From positions 1 through 11,022 of the forward strand of contig JAZKFR010000090.1 of assembly GCA_040386295.1 (NCBI GenBank): 11,022 bases of DNA, given 5' to 3'. The notes under the pieces are model-generated. The model saw nothing but the letters and a program-made list of their open reading frames with translations, did not search any database and was not told where the DNA came from. Below are positions 1 to 7,085 of the stretch, one piece after another. This stretch comes from JAZKFR01 sp040386295 (GTDB taxonomy: Bacteria > Pseudomonadota > Gammaproteobacteria > Burkholderiales > Rhodocyclaceae). The position numbers were made by a program, and so were the translations under genes. Within the stretch, counting starts at the first letter, position 1. Each line of letters opens with the position of its first letter.

Positions 1-273
1 ACCGATCCGCGCCGTTTCTGCAGCATGTTTTTTGTCATTTTTAATCAGAGCGATAACGATTCAAAACTAACAAAACAGGGGATTTTCTCGACGATCAAAG
101 CGTGATTTAAAGTCACGTCATAAAAAATAATAATTGCAAAAAGGTTAAGTTTTGCAGTAGTCTGTTTGGCGTATTCCCATCGTTTCCGCGATAATGGCGG
201 ATTGTCTGAAACGCCTGCGAAAAATGAGCGTTTAAGAACGAGTCCCGCCCACCTATTCTTTATAAAGCATCTC
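1..273. other. AT-rich leader upstream of msbA
   Basis: No gene is recognised here. From about position 25 to 160 the stretch is much more AT-rich than the rest of the window, which fits a promoter and leader for the msbA cluster. An imperfect palindrome, CGTGA-N7-TCACG, lies at 101-117 just before an A-rich run. No -35/-10 pair is convincing; the best is TTGCAA at 134-139 with TAGTCT at 158-163, spacing 18. Short frames are open from base 1 (the longest ends with TGA at 103-105), so the left edge could hold the tail of an upstream gene, but nothing identifies one. Confidence 0.4.
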
Positions 274-2028
274 ATGTCTCGTTCTTCCCGCGATAGCCGC
301 GCACTCTATTGGCGCCTGCTCAGTTATGTCCGACCTTACTGGCGTGTTCTGACGCTTGCCTTATTGGCCACCGCCGCCACCGCCGCGACTGAGCCACTGT
401 TTCCGGCTCTAATGCAACCCATGCTGGACGAGGGATTTAAAGCAGGCAACAGTGATCGTTTATGGCTTATTCCCTTATCGATCATTGGTATTTTTATCGC
501 ACGCGGAGTACTCAGCTACCTCTCCTCTTACGGCATGTCCTGGGTCTCGAATCGCGTGATCACCGATTTGCGCAGCGCCATGTTTGCCCGCTTGATTCAC
601 CTGCCCGCCAGCTACTTTCAAAGCCACGCATCGAGCGTGCCGATGACCAAAATCGCTTATGACGTGAACGGAGTTGCCTCTGCCGCCACCGGCGCAATCA
701 CCGTCCTCATCCGCGATTCGCTGGTACTGGTTGGCCTGCTCTCTTGGTTGCTGTATCTAAACTGGCGGCTAACGCTGGTCTGCTTCGTCTTAATCCCGGT
801 CATCGTCTTAGTCATTCGTGTCTTTAGCACACGCCTACGCGCCATGAGCCGTGCCACACAAATCGGCACAGCGGCGATGACAGAAGCACTGCAAGAAAGT
901 GTGCAATGCCACAAAGTGGTCAAGGTGTTCGGTGGTGAAGCACAAGAAATGCAGCGTTTTAATCAAACCAATAACAATTTGCGCGCCTACGCCATGCGGC
1001 AAGGTATTGCGGCAGCGGCTTCGGTGCCGATTACCCAGCTTTGTGCATCGTTTGCTGTCGCTGTCGTCGTCTATTCAGCGCTACAACAGGCGGCGGCGAA
1101 CGAGGTGACGGTGGGCAGCTTCGTCTCTTTCATTACCGCCATGCTGATGCTGTTAGCGCCGATGAAACACCTGGCCGACGTTAACGCACCCCTACAGCGC
1201 GGTTTGGCGGCCGCTGAAAGTATTTTTCAGTTACTCGACGAGCCCATTGAGCCAGAGCACGGCGACGTGGTTTTGTCGCCTATCCATGGCGAGCTTGCTT
1301 TCGACGCGCTGAGTTTTAGCTACCCCAAGGCAGAACGCCCCACGCTGAAGCAAATTAGCTTCTCGATTCAACGCGGCGAAACCGTGGCCCTGGTCGGCGC
1401 ATCCGGCAGCGGAAAAACCACGCTGGCCAACTTAGTCCCACGTTTTTACAACCCGGACAGCGGCCGCATTCTGATCGATGGCCACGACGCGCAAACGCTG
1501 AGCCTAGCCAGCTTGCGGCGCAATATCGCCTTGGTCAGCCAAGACGTACAGCTATTTAACGATACGGTCGCAGCAAACATCGCTTACGGCGCGATGCGCA
1601 CCGCGTCTTTGCCCGAGATTGAAGCTGCGGCGCAGGCAGCACACGCCTTAGACTTTATTCGCGCCTTGCCCGAAGGTTTCGCCACGCGCGTCGGCGAAAA
1701 CGGAATGCGGCTTTCTGGCGGGCAACGACAACGCATCGCGATTGCGCGTGCGCTGCTCAAAAACGCGCCAATCTTGATTCTCGACGAGGCCACCTCGGCG
1801 CTCGATAACGAGTCCGAACGCCAGGTTCAAGCAGCGCTTGACGCTTTGATGCAAAACCGCACGACGCTGGTCATCGCGCATCGTTTATCAACGGTTGAAC
1901 AGGCAGACCGTATCGTTGTTTTGCAGCAAGGGCGCGTCGTCGAAATCGGCAGTCATGCTCAACTGCTAGCGCAAGCGGGTGCTTATGCGCAGTTGTACCG
2001 CTATCAATTTGCCGAGGCTTCAGCATGA
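274..2028 (+). CDS. msbA: Lipid A export ABC transporter MsbA (ATP-binding/permease)
   Basis: MsbA is a homodimeric inner-membrane ABC half-transporter that uses ATP to flip lipid A-core from the cytoplasmic to the periplasmic leaflet. The protein is 584 residues, close to E. coli MsbA (582). The N-terminal half carries hydrophobic transmembrane segments (about residues 25-330), and the C-terminal half is the nucleotide-binding domain: Walker A GASGSGKT at 375-382, Q-loop Q423, signature LSGGQ at 480-484, Walker B ILILDE at 500-505, H-loop H536. Stretches such as LRRNIALVSQDVQLFNDTVA and ARALLKNAPILILDEATSAL match MsbA closely. I chose ATG 274 because the frame upstream opens only at TTG 166 and would add 36 AT-rich-encoded residues unlike the family; the ribosome site before 274 is weak. 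It heads an LPS glycosyltransferase cluster, which agrees with the role. Confidence 0.96.
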   Translation: MSRSSRDSRALYWRLLSYVRPYWRVLTLALLATAATAATEPLFPALMQPMLDEGFKAGNSDRLWLIPLSIIGIFIARGVLSYLSSYGMSWVSNRVITDLRSAMFARLIHLPASYFQSHASSVPMTKIAYDVNGVASAATGAITVLIRDSLVLVGLLSWLLYLNWRLTLVCFVLIPVIVLVIRVFSTRLRAMSRATQIGTAAMTEALQESVQCHKVVKVFGGEAQEMQRFNQTNNNLRAYAMRQGIAAAASVPITQLCASFAVAVVVYSALQQAAANEVTVGSFVSFITAMLMLLAPMKHLADVNAPLQRGLAAAESIFQLLDEPIEPEHGDVVLSPIHGELAFDALSFSYPKAERPTLKQISFSIQRGETVALVGASGSGKTTLANLVPRFYNPDSGRILIDGHDAQTLSLASLRRNIALVSQDVQLFNDTVAANIAYGAMRTASLPEIEAAAQAAHALDFIRALPEGFATRVGENGMRLSGGQRQRIAIARALLKNAPILILDEATSALDNESERQVQAALDALMQNRTTLVIAHRLSTVEQADRIVVLQQGRVVEIGSHAQLLAQAGAYAQLYRYQFAEASA

Positions 2029-2078
2029 ACACGCTGCGCCGCGCCGCCCAACTTGTTGACGTGGGAGTCTCCGTATGA
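2025..2078 (+). CDS. Possible 17-residue linker ORF between msbA and the GT4 gene
   Basis: This tiny frame encodes MNTLRRAAQLVDVGVSV. Its ATG overlaps the msbA stop as ATGA (2025-2028), and its own TGA overlaps the ATG of the next gene, again as ATGA (2075-2078). A GAGG motif at 2014-2017 lies 7 bases before its start. The arrangement would let ribosomes finishing msbA reinitiate twice and reach the glycosyltransferase gene. The peptide resembles nothing I recognise. It may be only a coupling leader, a remnant of a lost gene, or chance. Confidence 0.3.
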   Translation: MNTLRRAAQLVDVGVSV

Positions 2079-3187
2079 AAATTCTTCACAGCGAAGCCTC
2101 GTGCGGCTGGGGCGGCCAAGAAATTCGTATCCTCGAAGAAGCGCGTGGTTTGTTAGCGCGGGGGCATGATGTGTCTTTGGTCTGTCCAGCGCAATCACGC
2201 ATTTTTGCCGAGGCGGGACGTTTTGGCGTACCTGTAACCGCCTTGCCGATTGGGCGTAAACGCTTGCCAGGTTTATTAGCCTTGCGCGCGCATTTGCTAC
2301 GGCACAAACCCGATGTCGTAAATGTCCATAGCTCAACCGATAGCTGGCTCACCGCGCTCGCCTGTGCGACTTTGCGCCGCCCGCCAGCGATTGTACGAAC
2401 GCGGCATATTTCGCTCCCGGTCGCCGTCAATTGGCGTTCACGCTGGTTGTTTACACGTGCGAGCGAGCACATCGTGACGACGGGAGAATCGCTGCGCCAG
2501 GCGCTACTGCACGATTTTCAGCTCGCCCCCGATAGAGTCAGCTCAATCGCCACAGGAATCGATACAGCACGCTTCGTTCCTGGCGATACCAGCCTAGCGC
2601 GACAAGCATTGGGGCTTGACCCGCATGTGCACTACCTCGGCATTATCGCGACGCTACGCAGCTGGAAAGGCCATTTATTCTTGCTCGAAGCCTTTGCCGC
2701 GCTGCTGGCACGTAGACGCGTCATGGATTGGCGCTTGCTCATCGTCGGCGAGGGGCCGATGCGGGCAAAAATCGAAGCCAAAATCGCCGAACTGCGTTTG
2801 CAAGATCGCGTCATCATGGTCGGCCAACAAAACGAGCCAGAGCAATGGTTCCGCACACTCGATATTTTTTGCTTGCCCTCGTACGCCAACGAAGGGGTGC
2901 CTCAGGCGCTGATGCAAGCGATGCTCTGCGGCTTACCGATCGTCACCACCCCGGTCGGTGCCATTCTAGAAGCGGTGTGCGACCAACAAAGCGCGCTGGT
3001 CGTCCCGCCTAAAGACGCAACAGCGCTGGCCAAGGCGCTACTCGCCTTGATCGAAAACCCGATTCGTGCCGCACAACTCGGCAGCCAAGCGCGCAGATAC
3101 GCGCTAACACGTTTTTCTCTAGGGCAAATGCTCGACGCCATGACCGTAGTTTTTCAAATCGCCTACGCACGGCACAAAAGCAGGTAA
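2075..3187 (+). CDS. Glycosyltransferase family 4 (GT-B), LPS core biosynthesis
   Basis: This 370-residue protein is a cytoplasmic GT-B glycosyltransferase that probably adds a sugar from a nucleotide-sugar donor to the growing LPS core; donor and acceptor cannot be told. The N-terminal acceptor domain begins MKILHSEASCGWGGQEIRIL, with the glycine-rich turn after the first strand. The donor-binding domain starts near GIIATLRSWKGH (189-200) and includes VGEGPMRAKIE and the family signature NEGVPQALMQAMLCGLP. In the E-x7-E motif the first Glu is E273 but the second position is Gln (Q281); as far as I recall, GVPQAL-Q is usual in one GT4 subfamily, so this need not mean loss of activity. GGGAG at 2063-2067, 7 bases before the ATG, supports the start. 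The gene is tied to msbA through the 17-residue linker frame and lies 11 bases before the next gene. Confidence 0.9.
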   Translation: MKILHSEASCGWGGQEIRILEEARGLLARGHDVSLVCPAQSRIFAEAGRFGVPVTALPIGRKRLPGLLALRAHLLRHKPDVVNVHSSTDSWLTALACATLRRPPAIVRTRHISLPVAVNWRSRWLFTRASEHIVTTGESLRQALLHDFQLAPDRVSSIATGIDTARFVPGDTSLARQALGLDPHVHYLGIIATLRSWKGHLFLLEAFAALLARRRVMDWRLLIVGEGPMRAKIEAKIAELRLQDRVIMVGQQNEPEQWFRTLDIFCLPSYANEGVPQALMQAMLCGLPIVTTPVGAILEAVCDQQSALVVPPKDATALAKALLALIENPIRAAQLGSQARRYALTRFSLGQMLDAMTVVFQIAYARHKSR

Positions 3188-3198
3188 ACCTCGCCGCA

Positions 3199-4323
3199 AT
3201 GCGCCCAAGCCAAACCATGCTCTCCGAGTCATTCAGCACCCCGAAATCGATTCTGGTGATTCACGTCACACGCATAGGCGACACCTTGCTGACCACACCC
3301 AGCCTACGCGCGCTGGGTGATTTTCTAAGCAATTCGCTCGACACAGCAGACAAGCCCGAGTCGAAGCAGCCGCAACTCACGTTTCTCGGCCACCCCAAGC
3401 GCGCCGAAGTAGTGCGCCATCTGCCCTACCTAAGGCGACAAGGCTGCATCAGCAAAACGCGGGCATTGTGGCTGGGGCATTACCACGCGCGCTGCAAGCG
3501 CAAACCTTACGATCTAGCCTTCGTCTACGGTTTTGACAGCGCCTTGGTCGCCTACGCTTTACGCGTTGCCCAGCGCGTCGTCGCGTTTCGGCAGAACAGC
3601 GACGCGCTCAACCGGCGCTTATACCGTGTCGTCGAGCTCCCGCCAGCACAATCGCTGCACGCAGTCGATCTCTTATTGAAGTTACCCGCCGCAGTCGGCA
3701 TCACGGCGCGCAGCCGACGACTTGATTATCTTGTCAGTACGGCAGAGCAAAATTGGGCGCATGCAGCGCTAACACGCCAGTTGCCAGCAGGACTTGAGTT
3801 ACTGGTCGGCTTACAAGTTGCCAGCTTCCCCACCCGCGCCTATCGCGATTGGCCAATCGAGCATTTCTTAGCGCTCAGCGAACGAATTCGCGCACGCTAC
3901 CCCAAAGTCCACTTTTTGATTTTTGGCGGCAGCGCAGAGCAAGCACGTACCGAAGCCTTGGCCAAGACTCTAGGCGCATGCGCCACAAGCTACGCCGGGC
4001 GTTTAACGCTACGCCAAACCGCTGCGCTGATGAATCAAATCGACCTATACATCGGCGTTGATACCGGCCCGACGCACATGATGAGCGCCTTACAAAAACC
4101 CATGGTGGCGCTCTACCACGCCTACTTACCCAGCCATCTGCTCGCACCACTAGACCATCCTTGCGCTTACGTCATCGACCATCCGCTGCCGGCACACCAA
4201 GCCACGCCAGAAACACCGATGGCCGACATCACGGTCGAGCGCGTCTGGCAAGTCGTCAGCCAAGCCTTGTCCGAGCATCCCCCGCAACGGGGTTCATGCT
4301 TAGCTGGCTCGAATAAAATTTAG
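3199..4323 (+). CDS. Glycosyltransferase family 9 (ADP-heptose:LPS heptosyltransferase-like)
   Basis: A 374-residue GT9 protein, the family that includes WaaC, WaaF and WaaQ, which transfer L-glycero-D-manno-heptose from ADP-heptose to the LPS inner core in the cytoplasm. The N-terminal Rossmann strand ILVIHVTRIGDTLLTTPSLR (residues 19-38) has the IGD motif and following TP. FLGHPKRAEVVRHLPYLRR and KPYDLAFVYG fit the first domain. In the second domain RDWPIEHFLAL and the signature IGVDTGPTH (D288-H293) mark the ADP-sugar site. ATG 3199 and in-frame ATG 3217 are both possible starts; the only SD-like bases, AGG near 3182-3184, are far from either, so the first six residues are uncertain. The gene follows the GT4 by 11 bases. 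The heptosyltransferase step cannot be assigned, and a non-heptose donor remains possible. The last 15-20 residues overlap a stem-loop and look poorly conserved. Confidence 0.88.
   Translation: MRPSQTMLSESFSTPKSILVIHVTRIGDTLLTTPSLRALGDFLSNSLDTADKPESKQPQLTFLGHPKRAEVVRHLPYLRRQGCISKTRALWLGHYHARCKRKPYDLAFVYGFDSALVAYALRVAQRVVAFRQNSDALNRRLYRVVELPPAQSLHAVDLLLKLPAAVGITARSRRLDYLVSTAEQNWAHAALTRQLPAGLELLVGLQVASFPTRAYRDWPIEHFLALSERIRARYPKVHFLIFGGSAEQARTEALAKTLGACATSYAGRLTLRQTAALMNQIDLYIGVDTGPTHMMSALQKPMVALYHAYLPSHLLAPLDHPCAYVIDHPLPAHQATPETPMADITVERVWQVVSQALSEHPPQRGSCLAGSNKI
4274..4300. other. Stem-loop near the 3' end of the first GT9 gene
   Basis: Outer arms AGCAT (4274-4278) and ATGCT (4296-4300) and inner arms CCCCG (4280-4284) and CGGGG (4288-4292) pair around a CAA loop, with a 1 x 3 internal loop. 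No T-run follows, so it is not a classical terminator. It lies just inside the coding end and could slow transcript decay or mark a repeat insertion. Confidence 0.45.
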
Positions 4324-4436
4324 CTTGAGCGTTGGCGCAGATGTGCATAGCAAACAAAGCACGGGCGATAGGGCGCAGCGCAAGCGATAAGGTTTTAGTG
4401 CTGGACTGACCGGCAAGCATGCCGCTCTTGTACGTT

Positions 4437-4465
4437 TTGACAAAGGCGACAAACAACGGTAAAAC
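4437..4465 (+). promoter_or_regulatory. Candidate sigma70-type promoter upstream of waaL
   Basis: A perfect TTGACA (4437-4442) is followed after exactly 17 bases by TAAAAC (4460-4465), which matches TATAAT at four of six positions. It sits in the only sizeable gap between the first GT9 gene and the O-antigen ligase, about 35 bases before that ATG, so waaL could be transcribed separately from msbA. A second AT-rich hexamer, TATATT at 4477-4482, has no good -35 partner. Confidence 0.42.
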
Positions 4466-4499
4466 CCCGCCAACTTTATATTTCACTATGGATTTTTGA

Positions 4500-5777
4500 A
4501 TGTTAAGCAGCAAACTTCAGTCTCTGCGCCGGGTAGAAATCACCCTTCTATTTTTGTTTATGTTCTCGCTGCCCTTATTTGAAGCACCGAAGAATATTTT
4601 TTGGGTGCTCTACGCAGCAGTTTGGCTGGCGGGGCGACTCTGCAGCGGCAACTTCGGCGGCCCCTGGAAGACTTGGGATACCTTGTTTTCGTTGTGGATT
4701 TTATCGGCCAGCCTATCGACCTTGTTCGGCGCTTTAATGCCGCTCCCCGCACTGCCGGTCGACATCATTCGTTATGTTGGTTTAGCTTGGCTCATCCTGC
4801 GCGCGGGCTATTCCAAAGAGACGCTCTACCCTATTTTTATCAGCATCGTGGCAGCTACCCTACTTGCGCTAGGTCAAGCTTATTGGGCTTTGTTTGCGAC
4901 AACGACAGCCAAACACCTAGAGCTACAGTCGGTTGGCCACGTCAACCACAGTGCGATCTATTTGGCGATTGTTCTATGCGCAGCGTCCGCTCGATTTATG
5001 GCGCAAGCCGTGATCCCACCGTATCGAAGTTCCTATCGTTGGCTGGCGATCATGATGTTTCTTGCGCTCAGTCTGTTAGTCACCTCGAGCCGTGGCGCGG
5101 TTCTGGCGGCACTGGTGACGATACCGGCTTACCTTGTATTGAGCGGATCCCTTAAAAAAATCAAATTGCGTACCCTGTTCGCTGGCCTACTTGCTCTCGG
5201 CATAGTGGCTGGCAGCTATGCCCTAACGCTAAAACTACGCCCAGAGATTCTTGTAGCAGGGGGAATCACCGCCAAAAACACCAACAATTTAGCGCAACAT
5301 GATTACCTCTCTAACCGCGATAGGCTATGGGAATTAGCCGCAGTAACCGGCATGGCAAATCCCTGGCTAGGCGTCGGCGTTAGCCAATTTGGCAGCGTTG
5401 ACGCCGCGCATTACTGCGCCTGGCGCCAGAAAATCGAAGCCAGTTATGCCTGCGCTACAGAAAATTATCTGAATCTAGGACACGCCCACAATCTCTATCT
5501 CAACACCTTGGCTGAGCGAGGCTTTCTCGGTCTTGGCGTATTGTTGCTTGCGCTCTGTGCCTGGCTAGGGATGCTCATCAAAACCCGTCATCTCATCACG
5601 AACGATTTTCGTGCCGGTACTTTGTGGGGCGGCGCATTTGCCGCGTGGGGCGTCACCGTCACCAGTGGTTTATTCAACACCAGCCTGCATCACGAGCACG
5701 CGCTGCTGTCTTTAATTTTGTTAGCGCTGTGGCTGAGTTGGCGCAGCGCAGACCAGGCAAGCCTGAGCAAAGCATAA
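4500..5777 (+). CDS. waaL: O-antigen ligase (WaaL, Wzy_C superfamily membrane protein)
   Basis: A 425-residue polytopic inner-membrane protein with roughly 11-12 hydrophobic segments (for example around residues 15-33, 60-80, 108-130, 178-196, 222-244, 342-360, 375-418). WaaL moves O-polysaccharide from undecaprenyl diphosphate to lipid A-core on the periplasmic face. The long hydrophilic loop between the late segments (about 246-338) holds the family hallmarks: NRDRLWELA, NPWLGVGVSQFG and HAHNLYLNTLAERGFLGLG, with H328/H330 where ligases carry a critical His. R198 in SSRGAV matches the other conserved basic position. The family also includes the polymerase Wzy and protein O-oligosaccharyltransferases; the LPS core setting and the lack of a flippase or polymerase nearby favour the ligase. 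No strong ribosome site precedes ATG 4500, but the N-terminus runs straight into the first membrane segment, so the start is plausible. Confidence 0.82.
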   Translation: MLSSKLQSLRRVEITLLFLFMFSLPLFEAPKNIFWVLYAAVWLAGRLCSGNFGGPWKTWDTLFSLWILSASLSTLFGALMPLPALPVDIIRYVGLAWLILRAGYSKETLYPIFISIVAATLLALGQAYWALFATTTAKHLELQSVGHVNHSAIYLAIVLCAASARFMAQAVIPPYRSSYRWLAIMMFLALSLLVTSSRGAVLAALVTIPAYLVLSGSLKKIKLRTLFAGLLALGIVAGSYALTLKLRPEILVAGGITAKNTNNLAQHDYLSNRDRLWELAAVTGMANPWLGVGVSQFGSVDAAHYCAWRQKIEASYACATENYLNLGHAHNLYLNTLAERGFLGLGVLLLALCAWLGMLIKTRHLITNDFRAGTLWGGAFAAWGVTVTSGLFNTSLHHEHALLSLILLALWLSWRSADQASLSKA

Positions 5778-5794
5778 AGATCCCGAGAAGCTTA

Positions 5795-5963
5795 AACGCC
5801 GACTCGTTTTGGCAGCTGCCGCGCGCGCCCCGAAAACTCGCCCTCGCCCTGCACAATCAGGCACGGCAAGACGGATCAGGACGATTGCGCGCTTGCGTCG
5901 ATCTGGCCCAGTGTTGCGCCAATGCTGAGCGAATACCTCGTCGAGCAGCGCCTCTACGCATAA
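5795..5963 (+). pseudogene. Probable frameshifted C-terminal remnant of a GT-B glycosyltransferase
   Basis: Two + frames each give part of what looks like the tail of a family 4 glycosyltransferase. The frame ending PRAPRKLALALHNQARQD (to about 5873) resembles the PP-R-x-P-xx-LA-x-AL segment that precedes the last helices. The other frame gives DCALASIWPSVAPMLSEYL and stops at TAA 5961-5963, resembling the FSW-xx-VA-xx-LLALY end of such enzymes. They lie about 28 residues apart, the normal spacing, but a frame change separates them and no start or N-terminal domain exists, because waaL ends just upstream. I infer a 5'-truncated, frameshifted relic; a sequencing error or coincidence of composition is possible. 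This is motif reading by eye, not a homology search. Confidence 0.28.
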
Positions 5964-6006
5964 GGCACGGCACGCAACGCTTCTGCCTCAGCACTGACTG
6001 GCTTGG

Positions 6007-6016
6007 NNNNNNNNNN
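6007..6016. other. Scaffold gap (10 Ns)
   Basis: Ten Ns interrupt the sequence between the waaL region and the GT2 gene. Such a round number is usually an arbitrary placeholder, so the missing length may be quite different. Right of the gap one frame (PAPRQQPVVTTTSA) ends at TGA 6059-6061 and another ends at TGA 6070-6072, overlapping the GT2 start as ATGA. A gene whose end lies here could therefore be hidden in the gap. Confidence 0.98.
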
Positions 6017-6068
6017 CCTGCGCCGCGTCAGCAGCCTGTCGTCACCACAACATCAGCTTGAGAGACTC

Positions 6069-7085
6069 ATGAAGCAAGAACCCGCAAAACACCAGCCGCT
6101 GTTTTCTTTAATCATCCCGGTCTACAACGTCGCGCCTTATCTACGCGCCTGCCTCGACAGCGTGCGTGCGCAAACGTACCCAATCGACGAAATCCTCGTT
6201 GTTGACGACGGCTCGACCGACGCTTGTCCCGAAATCCTGGCTGAATACGCAGCGCAAATGCCGCAACTGCGCATCATCCGCCAGGCCAACGCCGGACTCT
6301 CGGTGGCACGTAATGTCGGCCTAGAGCAAGCACGTGGCCGCTACGTCGCCTTCCTCGATTCAGACGATTTCGTTTATCCGAACATGTACGAACAGCTGCT
6401 GAAACAAGCACAACAAGAACAGCTAGACATCGTGCTATGCAACGCGTTTTACCACGTACAAGGGCAAGACGAAGATCGCTTGATCGACGCTGAAGCCTAC
6501 ACCCAGACCCTGCCCAAAACAGTGCTCAGCGGCGCCGACTACATGCAGCACCGCCTCAGCCACGACCGGCTGCTGCACATGGTGTGGACGCAGCTCTATC
6601 GGCGTGATTTTCTACAACAACACGCGCTGCGCTTTATCCCTGGCTTGATTCACGAAGACGTCATCTGGACAACGCGTGCCCTATTGGCGGCCAAGCGGGT
6701 TCAATACCTCGCCAGCCCGTTTTATTTTTACCGCATCGTGCCTGGGCGTTTTAGCGCGGCACAAAAACAAGCGCGCCTGCCCGGATTGATCCGTAGCAGC
6801 CTGATCAACAGCAAAACACTGCTCGCCATTGCCGAACAAACCGAGGGCAGCAAGCTGTTTAAGCAACTTTTAAGCGCACAAGCAATCGATAGCGCAAACG
6901 CTTTATTTCATAAAATCAAGCAGCTCGCCAAACGCGAGGAGCAAAGTCAGTACTACCAGGAGATCCAGCGCGAACGCCTATTCCCCCAACTGTGGGCACA
7001 CGCGCAATCGTGGCGACAAAAACGTCAAATCGCCCGCCATTATCTGCGTAGCTTTTACTGTCTAACGCTGGGGCAACATCAATGA
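6069..7085 (+). CDS. Glycosyltransferase family 2 (GT-A), LPS/O-antigen type
   Basis: A 338-residue GT-A enzyme that uses a nucleotide-diphospho-sugar and a metal ion to add a sugar, presumably to the LPS core. The N-terminal fold is typical: FSLIIPVYNVAPYLRACLDS (residues 12-31), ILVVDDGSTDACPEIL with D46-D47, RIIRQANAGLSVARNVGLEQ, then the metal-binding DSDD at 97-100. HEDVIW (195-200) has the E-D pair that in this family sits at the catalytic base. The rest is helical and probably cytoplasmic; no clear membrane segment is seen. ATG 6069 was chosen because the GT2 core begins ten residues later, GAGAGA lies 5-8 bases upstream, and the open frame before it runs into the Ns. It looks like YibD/WaaV-type transferases, but I cannot assign the linkage. 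Its stop overlaps a tiny frame that leads to the next gene. Confidence 0.93.
   Translation: MKQEPAKHQPLFSLIIPVYNVAPYLRACLDSVRAQTYPIDEILVVDDGSTDACPEILAEYAAQMPQLRIIRQANAGLSVARNVGLEQARGRYVAFLDSDDFVYPNMYEQLLKQAQQEQLDIVLCNAFYHVQGQDEDRLIDAEAYTQTLPKTVLSGADYMQHRLSHDRLLHMVWTQLYRRDFLQQHALRFIPGLIHEDVIWTTRALLAAKRVQYLASPFYFYRIVPGRFSAAQKQARLPGLIRSSLINSKTLLAIAEQTEGSKLFKQLLSAQAIDSANALFHKIKQLAKREEQSQYYQEIQRERLFPQLWAHAQSWRQKRQIARHYLRSFYCLTLGQHQ

Noticed and set aside
101..117. A CRP- or FNR-like operator, CGTGA-N7-TCACG
   Set aside because: CRP sites need GTGA-N6-TCAC and FNR sites TTGAT-N4-ATCAA; the spacing and half-sites do not fit. It remains only an imperfect palindrome.
166..273. A 36-residue N-terminal extension of MsbA from a TTG codon
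   Set aside because: The extension is encoded by AT-rich leader DNA, has no convincing ribosome site and is unlike MsbA N-termini; ATG 274 gives the usual length.
5811..5820. Palindrome GGCAGCTGCC after waaL as a terminator
   Set aside because: There is no loop, no following T-run, and the surrounding GC-rich stretch is part of the presumed glycosyltransferase remnant.
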